Below are positions 56,101 through 63,524 of a stretch of 64,000 bases of DNA, in pieces. The position numbers and the translations under genes were made by a program. Location: positions 34,779-98,778 of the forward strand of contig PBAL01000079.1 in NCBI GenBank assembly GCA_002715965.1, given 5' to 3'. Origin of the DNA: Verrucomicrobiales bacterium (lineage in GTDB: Bacteria; Verrucomicrobiota; Verrucomicrobiia; Limisphaerales; JAYPXF01). The notes under the pieces were generated by a model. It saw nothing but the letters and a program-made list of their open reading frames with translations, searched no databases and was not told the DNA's origin. Within the stretch, counting starts at the first letter, position 1; every line of letters starts with the position of its first letter.

Positions 56101-59100
56101 TGCCGGTGTCGATCCAACCTTCCTGAAGCTTGGTGGTGAGTTCTTCGAGTTTTTCGATTTCAGAAGCAGCAGCAGTGATGATGACGCGTTTGCCGAGGTC
56201 GTCGCCGAGGATGAGCGCGTCGCCGTTGCCGTCTCCGCCTTTGGATTGTTCTTCGTAGAGGGATTCGAGTTGGTCGGCGACTTCGGCGGAGTCCGCGCCG
56301 GTTACGGGGATGAATCGGGTGACGCGTTCTTCGCGGCCGGAGATGCTGGAGTCGAATTCGGTGACGATGCTCGCGACGCGTTCGAGATCCCGGGGGCTGC
56401 CACTGACGAGGACGGCGCGGCCGACGGGCGCGGGGGTGGCGGTCACGCGTGGGTAGGCGTAGCCGCGCGAGGAGTAGCTGACGAACATCCGAGAGAGCAG
56501 GGTGACGACTTCATTGGGCGCGGCGTTGGTGAGGGGGAAGGCGCGCATGTAGGCGTCCTTCACCTCGGCGGTGTCAAGCTGCTGGATAATGGTCTCGATG
56601 GAGGCGAGTTCGTTGCTGATGCCGGAAACGACGATGCGGTTGGCGGCTTCGTCAGCGAGGATGAGGGCTTCGGAGACGGAGTCTTCGCCGGAGGATTCGC
56701 GTTGTTTTTCGTAAACGGATTTGATGGTGCCGACGAGGTCGTCGGCGTCGGCGGATTTGAGTTCGAAGACTTTCGTAGTGCGCGGGACACGGCTTCGGGC
56801 GGCGGCTTCGGCGGTGTCGAGTTTGGCGACGATGGCTTCGGCGGTGTCGAGTTCGCTGCGGCTGCCGGTGGCGATGACGGTCTTGGTCTCCTTGTCGACA
56901 GCAACGCCGAGTTTGCTGTCGACGTAGCCGCGGTAGTCGTAGGTGACAACGCTCGTGGAGAGGATTTCACCGACGCGTTCGGGGTCGGCGTGTTGCAACT
57001 GGAAAACGCGAGCGGGTCCTTTTTGCGTCGCGCCGGTGTCGAGTTGTTTGACGAGGCTTTCAATGACGTCGAGTTCCGCGGTGTCGGCGGCGACGATCAA
57101 GCGGTTGGCGTTGGCGTCTGGCAGGAAGAGGACGTCAGGTTTTATGGTACCGAAGCGGGACTTGGCGTTGTCCTGGTAAAGTTGCTCGACGTTTTTGGCG
57201 ACTTCGGTGGGGTCGCCGGTGAGGTCGAAGACGCGGGATTCGCGGCGGCCGGGAGCGACGGGTGCGGTCTGGCCGCCGAGTTCGGTGACGATGGTCTCGA
57301 TCTGGGTGACGTGTTCGGCGCGGCCGGTGATGATCAGGCGACCGGCGCGTTCGTCAGGGAGGATCTTGGCGTCGGCTTCCTCGGCCTTGTCTTTCCAGTG
57401 ATCCTCGTAGAGCTGCTCGACGAGCGGGGCAAGGCGCTGGGCTTCGGCGGGGGAACCGACGTTGATGGCCTTGGTGACACGGTCGGGGGCGGGTTGGGGA
57501 TCGAGGGTCTGGACGATCTTTTCGATGGCGGCGAATTGCGGGGCGCTGCCGTAGATCATCAGGCTCGCGCCGTTGGGGCCGGCGTGAATGGTGGCGGGTT
57601 TCTCGGTGCTGCCGGTGGTCTGTTCGGCGTAGAGGGACTGGACGGTTTCGATAATCTCGGCTGCACGCTTGTTCGCGACGGTGATGGATTTGAGTTCGCG
57701 CGTGCCGCTGGTCGGCGTGCCGTCGAGGGCGGTGACGACTTTCTCGGCTTGATCGATCACGTTCTTTGGGGCGAGGACGAGGATGCGGCGGTTGGCGTTT
57801 TCGCCGGTGAAGGTGACTTGCTCGGCGACGCGGTTGCCGGCGTTTTGCGAGCTGAAGACCTGGGTGGCCAGGGTGGCCAAGGAAGTGGTGTCGGTAGTGT
57901 TGACGTCGATGACGCGGAGTTCGCGGGGTTGGCGACGGTTGCTCATGCCGGTGCCCGCGCCGGTGATCGCGCCTTGACCGTCGAGACGGGCAATGATCGT
58001 TTCCGCGTCCTTAATGTCAGTGCGACTGCCGGAGACGACGACGCTGTTGGATTGTTCGTCGGCGGAAACGGTGACGCGAGGAATGGGGTTGCCCCGGGAA
58101 TCGAAGGTGGTCATGGCGCGATCGATGATCGTCGCAATGTTCGCGGCCTCGGTGTTGCGCAACATGAAGATCTGGGAATTGCTGGCGGTGCCGGGGGCTT
58201 TGTCGAGTTGCTGGATGATGCTGCTGAAGATGACGATCTCGTCGCGGGGTCCGCTGAGTATAAGGCGACGGCCGACGGTGTCGGCAACGACCTTGGTCTG
58301 AGCTTCGTAATCCTCGCCGTGCTGGTCGCGGAGCATTTCGGCGGCGAGGGTGGAGAGCATCGTGGAGGTTTCGGAAGGATCTGCTTGTTGGAGATCGACG
58401 ACCTTCATTTCGCGCGGTTCCATTCGGCGACGCTGGCCGGAGTCGAGTTGCTCGATGAGTTTCATGGCGTCGCCGATGGCGTTGGTGCTGCCGGTGAGAA
58501 CGAGGCTGTTGCTGCGTTCGTCGATCAAGACCTTCAGGCGCTCGCGTTCGTTGTTGATGCTTTGTTCGATCAGCGTGGAGAGGTTGTCGGCCTTGGCGGA
58601 GTTGAGGCGGACGACTCGGGTCTCGTCGGCGAGTTTCATTGCGCCGGCGGGGTCGAGTTGGCGGATGATGTTCTCGACCTTGGCAATTTCCTTTTCGGAA
58701 CCGCTGACCATGATGCGGTTGGTCTTTTCCTCGGGTAGCAGCGTGGCGGGGCCGCCTTCGGGTTCGGGGGTGTTCTTGAGTTGCTCCTGGTAGAGTTGCT
58801 CGACGAGCGGGGCGAAGGTGGCGGCCTGGCGGCTGTGGAGTTCAACGGCGCGGAAGTTGCGTTCGGCGGTGGCGGTCGGGGCGACGTCGAGTTGGGTGAT
58901 GAGTTGGCGGATGCGGTCGAGGTCGGATTTGGTGGCGAGGGCGATGACCTGGCGGCCGCTGGGGTCGGGGTAGAGTTTCGGAGCGAGCTTCTTGTCGGTG
59001 GTGTCCTCGAGCAGGCCGGTGACGAGGGTGATCATTTCGTCGGGGGTCTTGACCTTGAGGGGGAGCATGGCCATTTCGCGCTTCATCGCCTTGGGTTCGA

Positions 59101-60886
59101 TGTCGACGACGGCGACGATTTCCTCGATCGCCTTCAACTGCGTCGTGGTGGCGGTGACGATGAGACGGTTGTTGGTCGTGTCGGACACGAGGGTGGGGGC
59201 GAGGAGTTCGGCGAAGGGGGATTCCTTCATGCGTTCGGTGACGAGAGAGCGGATGTTTTCGAAGGTGTCGGCGAGTTGGACGTGGTTGAGGTCGACGACC
59301 TGCATCGAGCGCGGTTGGGTCATGAGCTTGCCGCCGAGTTCGGTGATGATCTTTTCGATGCGTTCGAGGTGATCGCTGGTGGCGGTGACGATGAGGCGAC
59401 CGGTGTCGGGTTCGGCGATGATCTTGGCCGTGGGTTGCCTGGCTTCGTCGGTGCCCTCGATCTGGCTTTCGTAAACCTGTTGGACGAGGGGGGCGAGGCG
59501 GTCGGCTTCGGCCTTGCTGGCGGTCTCGAAGAACTTGGTCTGCATCGGCGGGAGTGGTTCGCGGCCGCTTTCGAGTTGGTCGATCATTGCCTGGGCGGAT
59601 TGGTGGTCGATGGGGGAGGCGGTGATCACGAGCGTGTCGGTGCTGGGATCGGCAGTGACCTTGGCGTCGCCGTTGTGGAAGCGGCGTTTGGGGAGGGCGT
59701 TTTGGATGATGCGGGCGACGCGGTCGGGGTCGCTGTGCTTGAGGCGATAGATCTTGGTGACGAGGACCATCTCGGCGCGGGTGTGATGGCGGCCTTTGCC
59801 GTGGACGGGGCGGTCGAACTTGTTGATGAGATCCTCGATTTGGTCGGCGAGTTGAACCATCGGTGAAGCGACGATGAGGCGGTTGTCACCGTCATCGACG
59901 AAGACGCGGGCTTTCATCGGATCGCTGCTGCCCTTCGAGGCAATGCTCGGGATGGCTTGGCGAAGCATGTCGGCGAGTTCGTCGGCGGCCTTTTGGACGG
60001 GGCGATAGATGCGGACGTCGGAGCCGCCGTCCTTGGATTCGAATTTCTGGATGAGTTCCTCCGCCATGACGATGCGTTCGCGCGGGCCGAAGAGGACCAT
60101 GGTCTTGGAAACATCGTCGTATACGCAGGTGACGTAGTCGGCAGGGTCGGGCTTGACCTCCTGAAGCTTCTTAGTGCGTGGATCGTAGACCGTGCGTACG
60201 GGAGCGGTGGCGATGCCGAAGGTGCGGTTGATGAGATCCTGCAAGACCTGGCCGGAGGCGTGCAGGATTTGAATGGTGCGCATCTGGCGGTCGACGACGG
60301 CTTCGGTGTCGACGGTTTTGATGAGGGATTCGATGCGGCGAATGTTGTTGAGGCGATCGGTGAGGATGAGTCCGCGTCCGCGCGAAAGCGGGGCCACCGA
60401 GCCGGCCTTGGAAAGCATGTTGGTGATGGAGCGGGCGATGTCCTGGGCGTCGAGGTTCTTGAGGCCGAGGACCACGGTGACGATTTCCTCGGGGCGGACA
60501 TCCTTCGCTTCGCCGGTGCCTTGCAGGATCTTGAGCTTCACGCTGGAGAGATCGCGGAGGGGAATGAGGCGGAGGTAATGGTCGTCTTCGGTGAGGACGT
60601 AGCCCTTCATCGCGAGGATGACGTTGAAGACGTCGATGGCCTCGCCGAAGTTATATGGCTTGGGATCGTTGTAGGTGAGGGTTCCTTCGGGTTTCGAATC
60701 AGCGACCAATGGTTTGTCCGCCATTTGCGAGAATCGCTCAAGGACCTCGGAGTACGGCATGCCGTCGAATTGGAAGCGGATGTTCTTGTTGGTGCTGTTC
60801 TGCGCGGAGGCGATTGGCACGAGTAGGAAGAGTACCAGAAGGAGGAACCAAGTCGGTCGGAGTATGTTGTTCATGGGGAAAGTCAT
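50183..60886 (-). CDS. Giant secretin (GspD/PilQ family) with about 39 N1-type domains
   Basis: One uninterrupted 3567-codon gene. A signal peptide (FLLLVLFLLVPIASA) is followed by an N0-like domain (about 34-115, IRFQFDGMPYSEVLERFSQM). About 39 secretin_N/N1-type domains then occupy about 125-3271. The outer-membrane secretin domain covers about 3272-3510, with VLIQVLLTEVSVDAVRDLGV, LEVLSRPQILTADNQEAMVN, VPLITDS, IDERLATTTVSVQSGKTVVI and VPLLGRIPGLGKLFSSSS, and a 57-residue tail may act as an S domain. Ordinary GspD is about 650-700 residues with three N1-type domains. The multimeric ring would form a very long periplasmic channel (inference). The start overlaps the stop of the upstream PilO/GspM-like gene (ATGA), so they are translated together. 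An ATG four codons in (60874) is an alternative start. Adjacent domains differ well in sequence, arguing against an assembly artefact. Confidence 0.93.
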   Translation of the reverse strand: MTFPMNNILRPTWFLLLVLFLLVPIASAQNSTNKNIRFQFDGMPYSEVLERFSQMADKPLVADSKPEGTLTYNDPKPYNFGEAIDVFNVILAMKGYVLTEDDHYLRLIPLRDLSSVKLKILQGTGEAKDVRPEEIVTVVLGLKNLDAQDIARSITNMLSKAGSVAPLSRGRGLILTDRLNNIRRIESLIKTVDTEAVVDRQMRTIQILHASGQVLQDLINRTFGIATAPVRTVYDPRTKKLQEVKPDPADYVTCVYDDVSKTMVLFGPRERIVMAEELIQKFESKDGGSDVRIYRPVQKAADELADMLRQAIPSIASKGSSDPMKARVFVDDGDNRLIVASPMVQLADQIEDLINKFDRPVHGKGRHHTRAEMVLVTKIYRLKHSDPDRVARIIQNALPKRRFHNGDAKVTADPSTDTLVITASPIDHQSAQAMIDQLESGREPLPPMQTKFFETASKAEADRLAPLVQQVYESQIEGTDEARQPTAKIIAEPDTGRLIVTATSDHLERIEKIITELGGKLMTQPRSMQVVDLNHVQLADTFENIRSLVTERMKESPFAELLAPTLVSDTTNNRLIVTATTTQLKAIEEIVAVVDIEPKAMKREMAMLPLKVKTPDEMITLVTGLLEDTTDKKLAPKLYPDPSGRQVIALATKSDLDRIRQLITQLDVAPTATAERNFRAVELHSRQAATFAPLVEQLYQEQLKNTPEPEGGPATLLPEEKTNRIMVSGSEKEIAKVENIIRQLDPAGAMKLADETRVVRLNSAKADNLSTLIEQSINNERERLKVLIDERSNSLVLTGSTNAIGDAMKLIEQLDSGQRRRMEPREMKVVDLQQADPSETSTMLSTLAAEMLRDQHGEDYEAQTKVVADTVGRRLILSGPRDEIVIFSSIIQQLDKAPGTASNSQIFMLRNTEAANIATIIDRAMTTFDSRGNPIPRVTVSADEQSNSVVVSGSRTDIKDAETIIARLDGQGAITGAGTGMSNRRQPRELRVIDVNTTDTTSLATLATQVFSSQNAGNRVAEQVTFTGENANRRILVLAPKNVIDQAEKVVTALDGTPTSGTRELKSITVANKRAAEIIETVQSLYAEQTTGSTEKPATIHAGPNGASLMIYGSAPQFAAIEKIVQTLDPQPAPDRVTKAINVGSPAEAQRLAPLVEQLYEDHWKDKAEEADAKILPDERAGRLIITGRAEHVTQIETIVTELGGQTAPVAPGRRESRVFDLTGDPTEVAKNVEQLYQDNAKSRFGTIKPDVLFLPDANANRLIVAADTAELDVIESLVKQLDTGATQKGPARVFQLQHADPERVGEILSTSVVTYDYRGYVDSKLGVAVDKETKTVIATGSRSELDTAEAIVAKLDTAEAAARSRVPRTTKVFELKSADADDLVGTIKSVYEKQRESSGEDSVSEALILADEAANRIVVSGISNELASIETIIQQLDTAEVKDAYMRAFPLTNAAPNEVVTLLSRMFVSYSSRGYAYPRVTATPAPVGRAVLVSGSPRDLERVASIVTEFDSSISGREERVTRFIPVTGADSAEVADQLESLYEEQSKGGDGNGDALILGDDLGKRVIITAAASEIEKLEELTTKLQEGWIDTGKRVQMITLKHASADAVARMITQMFDRRTSRNQDAKIVATPSPDDRSVLIDGNGELFPRIDELVKVLDQPKGDGDAVIRTVHLKKAEADDIADAITAAVAKRTNDKIRNVGVIAVDGSNSILLNGPNESVEEVLKLINELDEESSSGEVEVRIYNLNTSSARDIEPILGQLIASSEGKAYSRGSISSSRYTSVSINVHEVSNSLYVTASPKQFKLIEELLPTLDQAPERSDKDIKYVWLKRADAYDVVDKLQAFFSDRSRADRPYLESDFDGNSITVIAKRSDMAQIDKLIEQFDQGEIESELQVRMLSLARIPAKEMVDMLSNLYPQMHQGHIRLVDRLDPSLTNAARTNITTTNASNNATNRISTNTLAEVVIAIDEKSNVLLLSGPGTELDNIDNIVMELEWFALPGDSELHVYPLKESDPTEVAKTLNELFQHEAAAFRASTKSKSSSSSSRNRPQPPKMVVVPDQRSRSLIVRASPTDYLFVETLIKRLDEVGAEADSTWKFVPVQHAPAEKVAELVSLFSRQQKYGNQPGDQVVSQAHPRTKSLLLFGRKAAIDKVLPFIADVDVPATGSEVNIEQFVLEHADATTIASLVSDIFTRRTQLRRAAQGEAPERGDAVAILEEVFVTADPRLNTLHLAGTKPALELAKRIIDDLDREMDRFSTDVKLISLRYALPSKIEPLLQSVFRETTASPATEGLRSMVTKLQMTNEAGQVISDPVARTRGTLTVQADDAQNVLIVAARTDLLPLIESLIKKLDVQGAAGMNDVRVYPLEHIDGNNFRRILEEVHSGNNALREGDRPTITVDTRSNSLIVAGNETSFGVVESLTSLLDKELPLELRDIKIIKLNHASAAVLSGTIQQLMEARVVRLNNGGRRDPSQSVTIIAESRSNSLLVTGGQDAFELVKSLAEKLDEAPPAISGTIRLITLKYADARTVASTMSQVFSQRYAKASSDEQRKKQPIIIADARINGLLVSASQDDNEALDELVAKLDQQLTNPLLQITVLSLNHNDAAKVAALLENFFAARLRARSTTGSVASPSEQVSIETDTLNNTLIISSNTENLDLIKGILAKIDVEPTTSGGVFEMFTLEHADANRVATLIESLVKQGVYRPGRSGAAATAASALAISVDSRSNTLIVSASPDNLGIVRTVIERVDTADFEPGSEIKTYQLEHAQASNLARALTSFFDAKRRGDASALNSAERTIPLVMIPDDRMNLLMVTGSKESFDILDRIIPQLDGEDQMARLNYRVFDLENATAAKLQDTLQRLFSNRPSTVAGKAPEPITIIADPWVNALLVSAELEDMTMVENLIERLDAEQTDLGIAVEVIPVMKANAERVADTITGLYRAGTQSGIPVVINADERMNAIVVSGGKTEIDRIKEVVAKLDTDQVSRVTEIRVIPLEVAMASDLATTLTSALSTRPNTGDNLSARTQSVLQFITRTEDGGELITSALKESVQIIPDNRMNSLIVTGPVDYMGLIESIITRLDKGSPRQAKIKVFNLHNADANDLARVLTELFRMQPDNNGRTVEYTLESDKTGQSASAVVGSEESSALRLTVNRRTNSLLVGGSDRYVAMVEQIIASFDNNKAEERKTEVVRLKNAQASDIATAIRDFLDQDRQRVTQILGADAVQTAQRLLDREVSVVAEEISNTLLISSNPRFFERIRTIITELDKPNPQVLIQVLLTEVSVDAVRDLGVEWNYTKSIGGGVNLGSQAMNGLANMMANPAIGGYSALVTGNNFNFLLRALENDGRLEVLSRPQILTADNQEAMVNIGQRVPLITDSQTTPQGGQINQFTYENVGVNLSVTPRITGDGFVRIDVATTNSSISSTQVQINPNATVPIIDERLATTTVSVQSGKTVVIGGLISSSSDGRNKKVPLLGRIPGLGKLFSSSSVKDEKRELLIFLTPQILAYEAPTNEFESTLNPSDFSRGELKTSPLSEELKFDDMKKRLLNPLLQETNKPGLHQLQ
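51074..60514 (-). repeat. Coding tandem array of about 39 N1-type secretin domains
   Basis: Inside the giant secretin about 39 units of 65-110 residues (mean about 80) follow one another. Each runs: strand such as VYPLKHADA, helix with VAxxLxxLF, a variable loop, strand pattern (V/I)xxDxRxNSLIVSG, then helix ending IExLIxxLD. The first half contains two recurring flavours: LAPLVEQLYE-type units and units with an SRGxxxPRV loop (for example FDSRGNPIPRV, YSSRGYAYPRV). The second half has longer loops and more NSLIV-type cores. The repeats are diverged at DNA level, so the expansion is old or fast-evolving. Count is by eye and may be off by one or two. Confidence 0.85.
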
Positions 60887-61887
60887 CAGAGCTTCGCGAG
60901 GCCGGAAGGCAGTTGGTCGGTTTTCAGTTGGTGTTTTTGGGCAAGGGTCTGGCCGCGTTCGATGGCCCAGTAGGCTTCACCGATCTTGAGGATGACGCGG
61001 CTGTGGCTACGGAGGCCGGGATTGCCGGGCATGGGCATCGGGCGGTAGTCAACGAGGACGATCTTGCCGCCGGCGAGTTCGTCACCGGGGGTGTAGCGGA
61101 GGGTCTTGTTTTGGGTGAGATCGCGGACGTGGATTTCGGAGGTGCCGGCCCATTGGGAGAGGGAGACGACCTTGAAAGTTTCGGGTCCCGGAGGAGCTAG
61201 CGGAGGCGGTTCGGTCGGCTTGGATTTGCTGGGAGCGGGTGGCGGTGCGGGCGGGCGCTTGATGTAGGGGCGGAGGATGTCGCGAACGATGGTGGGGTCG
61301 TAGAGTTTTCGCTCGGCGCTGGTGAGAGAAAGATTCGTGCTGAGGTTGATGGGGTCGACGAGGGGGGCGGGTTCGACGACGAGGGTCATGTAGCGGAAGG
61401 AGACGCGGACGAGGCCGAACTTGTCGGCCTTGGAGAGAGTGAGGCTTTCGAGGCGATGAGCGGCGGGGGCGTTTTGCAGGAGGAAGAGGAGATCGAAGAC
61501 GTCCTTCTGTGGTCCGTCGCCGCGGACGCTCCAACCGATTTCGCGCGCGCCGCGGTAGCGAATGGGGCCGACGGGGAGGCGACTGAACTCGGTTTCGCTC
61601 AGGCCGGCCTGGAGGATGGTCTTGGTGAGGACTTCGCCGGACTTGGCGCTGGCTTCGTCAAGGTCGTGGGAGAAGGTGCGGGTGGTGAAGGTCTTCACGT
61701 AGTCTTCGTTGCTGAAGTATTCGCGTTGTTGTTTTTTGAGACCTTCGAGTTTCTGGCGCGCGCCGCGGACTTTGCGGTCGGCTTCCTTGATCGGTTTGAC
61801 GAACATGGAGCGCGCGCCGAAGGCGACAACGAAGAGGCCGACCATCATGCCAATGATCGTGAGCAAGGTCTTCTCGCGTTGATTCAT
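60886..61887 (-). CDS. PilO/GspM-like platform protein with C-terminal PilP/GspC-like domain
   Basis: The 333-residue protein has a cytoplasmic N-terminal stub, a single membrane helix (LTIIGMMVGLFVVAFGARSM), a coiled coil (EADRKVRGARQKLEGLKKQQ) and a ferredoxin-like region comparable to PilO or GspM. A proline-rich linker (about 215-245) leads to a small beta domain (VVSLSQWAGTSEIHVRDLTQ, GDELAGGKIVLVDYRPM) like the PilP or GspC homology region that contacts N0 of secretins. It therefore probably links the inner membrane to the giant secretin (inference). Its stop overlaps the secretin start, and its start overlaps the PilM/PilN gene by 4 bases. Confidence 0.75.
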   Translation of the reverse strand: MNQREKTLLTIIGMMVGLFVVAFGARSMFVKPIKEADRKVRGARQKLEGLKKQQREYFSNEDYVKTFTTRTFSHDLDEASAKSGEVLTKTILQAGLSETEFSRLPVGPIRYRGAREIGWSVRGDGPQKDVFDLLFLLQNAPAAHRLESLTLSKADKFGLVRVSFRYMTLVVEPAPLVDPINLSTNLSLTSAERKLYDPTIVRDILRPYIKRPPAPPPAPSKSKPTEPPPLAPPGPETFKVVSLSQWAGTSEIHVRDLTQNKTLRYTPGDELAGGKIVLVDYRPMPMPGNPGLRSHSRVILKIGEAYWAIERGQTLAQKHQLKTDQLPSGLAKL

Positions 61888-63524
61888 CCGGCACCTCCGT
61901 CGAGTGAGCCGTCGTCGGTGGGACGCGCGGGTGGCAGGTTGGTACCGAGATTAGGAATGGCTTTCGAAGTGAGTCGGAGTTCGACGGCGGAACGGAAGTT
62001 GTAGCCGTAGCGATCACTGGCGGGATTGATGGCGATCGGTTTGACGTCGTAACCGGCGGCGCGGAGTTGTTTATCCAGGCGCGAGATGATTTCGCCGCTC
62101 TTGGCCTGGACGCCGAGGCGGATGGTGCCACCACGACCAATGGTGAAGGAACTCACGTAAACATCTTTGGCTGGAGGAAGCGCGGCGCTCACGTGCGCGT
62201 AGTCGTCGAGCCAATCGCGGCCAGCGCGTTCCCACTTCTTGAGGGTCGCTGCCTGGAGCTTCATTTGGCGAAAGATTTTGTTGTGCTTTTCGATCTTTGC
62301 GGATTCGGCGGTTAGGTCGTCGTAGACCTTCAGGCGTTTGTTCACGAGGGAGCTGCGAATGCCGAAGAGGAGAGCGATCAACAGGATGACACCGGTGATT
62401 CCGCTGATGAGCTTGATCTTGCCGAGGTCACGCGGCGGGCGGGGTTTCTTCGGGTTAAGAAAATCGAAGCGGAGTCCCTCGCTGCAGGCCGCACCTTCGG
62501 CAAGACCGATGGCGGACATTGCGCCGCAGGCGGCCTTGGCCGAATCGTCGGGAATGTCGAGGCGTTTGGGATCGAAGAGGATGGTTTCGACGCCAAACTC
62601 CTTCGCGAGGCGATCGACGACCTTCTGTTCGCAGTCGGTTTCGCCGGCGACGACGATCTTGCGGATGGGTTCGCCGTGTTCCATGCCGGTGAAGCCGTGC
62701 AGGCTGCGGACGACCTCGATGGCGACGGTACCGGCGTATTCGTCAGGGCACTGGGTGGATTCGGGCGGGGCGTCACCGACGAGATTGACGGCGATGTCAC
62801 GGCTGAAAAGAAGCGCATCGTGCCCGACGATGTCGATGCCGACCTCGCTCGGACGAAGGGAGATGATGGCGACGTTGTGGGCGCGTTCGGTGATCTTGGC
62901 GATTTCGGCGCAGCGGGCGATCGAGTATGGGAGCCAGCCGAGGCCGATGAGTTTGATGCCGGCGGATTCGGCGACCTGATGGTAGTAGTCGATGCTTTCG
63001 CGGCGGGCGGTGGCGACGAGGACTTCGAGTTTCTTGACTGAATCGGCCTCTTCCTCGGCCTCAGGCTTGGCCAGTTCTTCAAGCTCGTGGAGGATTTTAA
63101 AATCAATCACCGCTTCCGTCATCGGGAAGGGGAGTTCGCGACCGATTTGGAAGTGGAGCATTTGGGCCAGCTCGTTCAAATCGGGGAGCGCGGGCAGGAC
63201 GAGGTTTCGGAGAATGACCTGACCGCGCGGGATACCCATGACGACGGGGCCGGGCTTGATCTTGAGTTCCTTGAGGGTCTGGTGGATGGCGTTGCCGAGG
63301 GATTCAGCGCTGGGAGTTTCGCCGTCGATTGGGATATCGAGTTGCCCGCGGACGACGCGTTTGACGGTGGCGTCGTTGCCCTTGGCCGCAGCTTCGACGA
63401 TACGCAGATTATCACTTTCGACAACCAGTGCGGTAACTGAGGAGACACGACCGCTACGGCGCTCTCGGAGCGCCGCCAAACTGCGATTCAGCTTCGCGTT
63501 TCGTTTGATCGCCTCATCCGTCAT
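61884..63524 (-). CDS. PilM-PilN fusion (GspL-like) inner-membrane platform protein
   Basis: The 546-residue protein joins a cytoplasmic actin-like PilM/GspL-cyto domain (about 25-350, with VVMGIPRGQVILRNLVLPAL, LNELAQMLHFQIGRELPFPM, KLEVLVATARRESIDYYHQV, IGLGWLPYSIARCAEI, IRKIVVAGETDCEQKVVDRL) to one membrane helix (about 371-395, LISGITGVILLIALLFGI) and a periplasmic PilN-like part with coiled coil and ferredoxin-like fold (about 396-520). GspL in type II systems has the same overall order. This protein should recruit the secretion ATPase to the platform. The gene overlaps GspK by 4 bases and the PilO-like gene by 4 bases, so the operon is translationally coupled throughout. Confidence 0.85.
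   Translation of the reverse strand: MTDEAIKRNAKLNRSLAALRERRSGRVSSVTALVVESDNLRIVEAAAKGNDATVKRVVRGQLDIPIDGETPSAESLGNAIHQTLKELKIKPGPVVMGIPRGQVILRNLVLPALPDLNELAQMLHFQIGRELPFPMTEAVIDFKILHELEELAKPEAEEEADSVKKLEVLVATARRESIDYYHQVAESAGIKLIGLGWLPYSIARCAEIAKITERAHNVAIISLRPSEVGIDIVGHDALLFSRDIAVNLVGDAPPESTQCPDEYAGTVAIEVVRSLHGFTGMEHGEPIRKIVVAGETDCEQKVVDRLAKEFGVETILFDPKRLDIPDDSAKAACGAMSAIGLAEGAACSEGLRFDFLNPKKPRPPRDLGKIKLISGITGVILLIALLFGIRSSLVNKRLKVYDDLTAESAKIEKHNKIFRQMKLQAATLKKWERAGRDWLDDYAHVSAALPPAKDVYVSSFTIGRGGTIRLGVQAKSGEIISRLDKQLRAAGYDVKPIAINPASDRYGYNFRSAVELRLTSKAIPNLGTNLPPARPTDDGSLDGGAG

Noticed and set aside
56072..58738. An 888-codon open frame on the plus strand opposite the giant secretin
   Set aside because: It is Gly/Asp/Val/Phe-rich with no domain pattern, and arises from the codon bias of the secretin gene on the other strand.
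58781..59866. A 361-codon plus-strand frame inside the secretin repeats
   Set aside because: Same antisense pattern; no start signal or conserved motif.
50183..60886. Idea that the giant secretin is an assembly artefact of collapsed repeats
   Set aside because: The repeats differ strongly from one another, the frame never breaks over 10.7 kb and both ends are normal, so a mis-assembly is unlikely.
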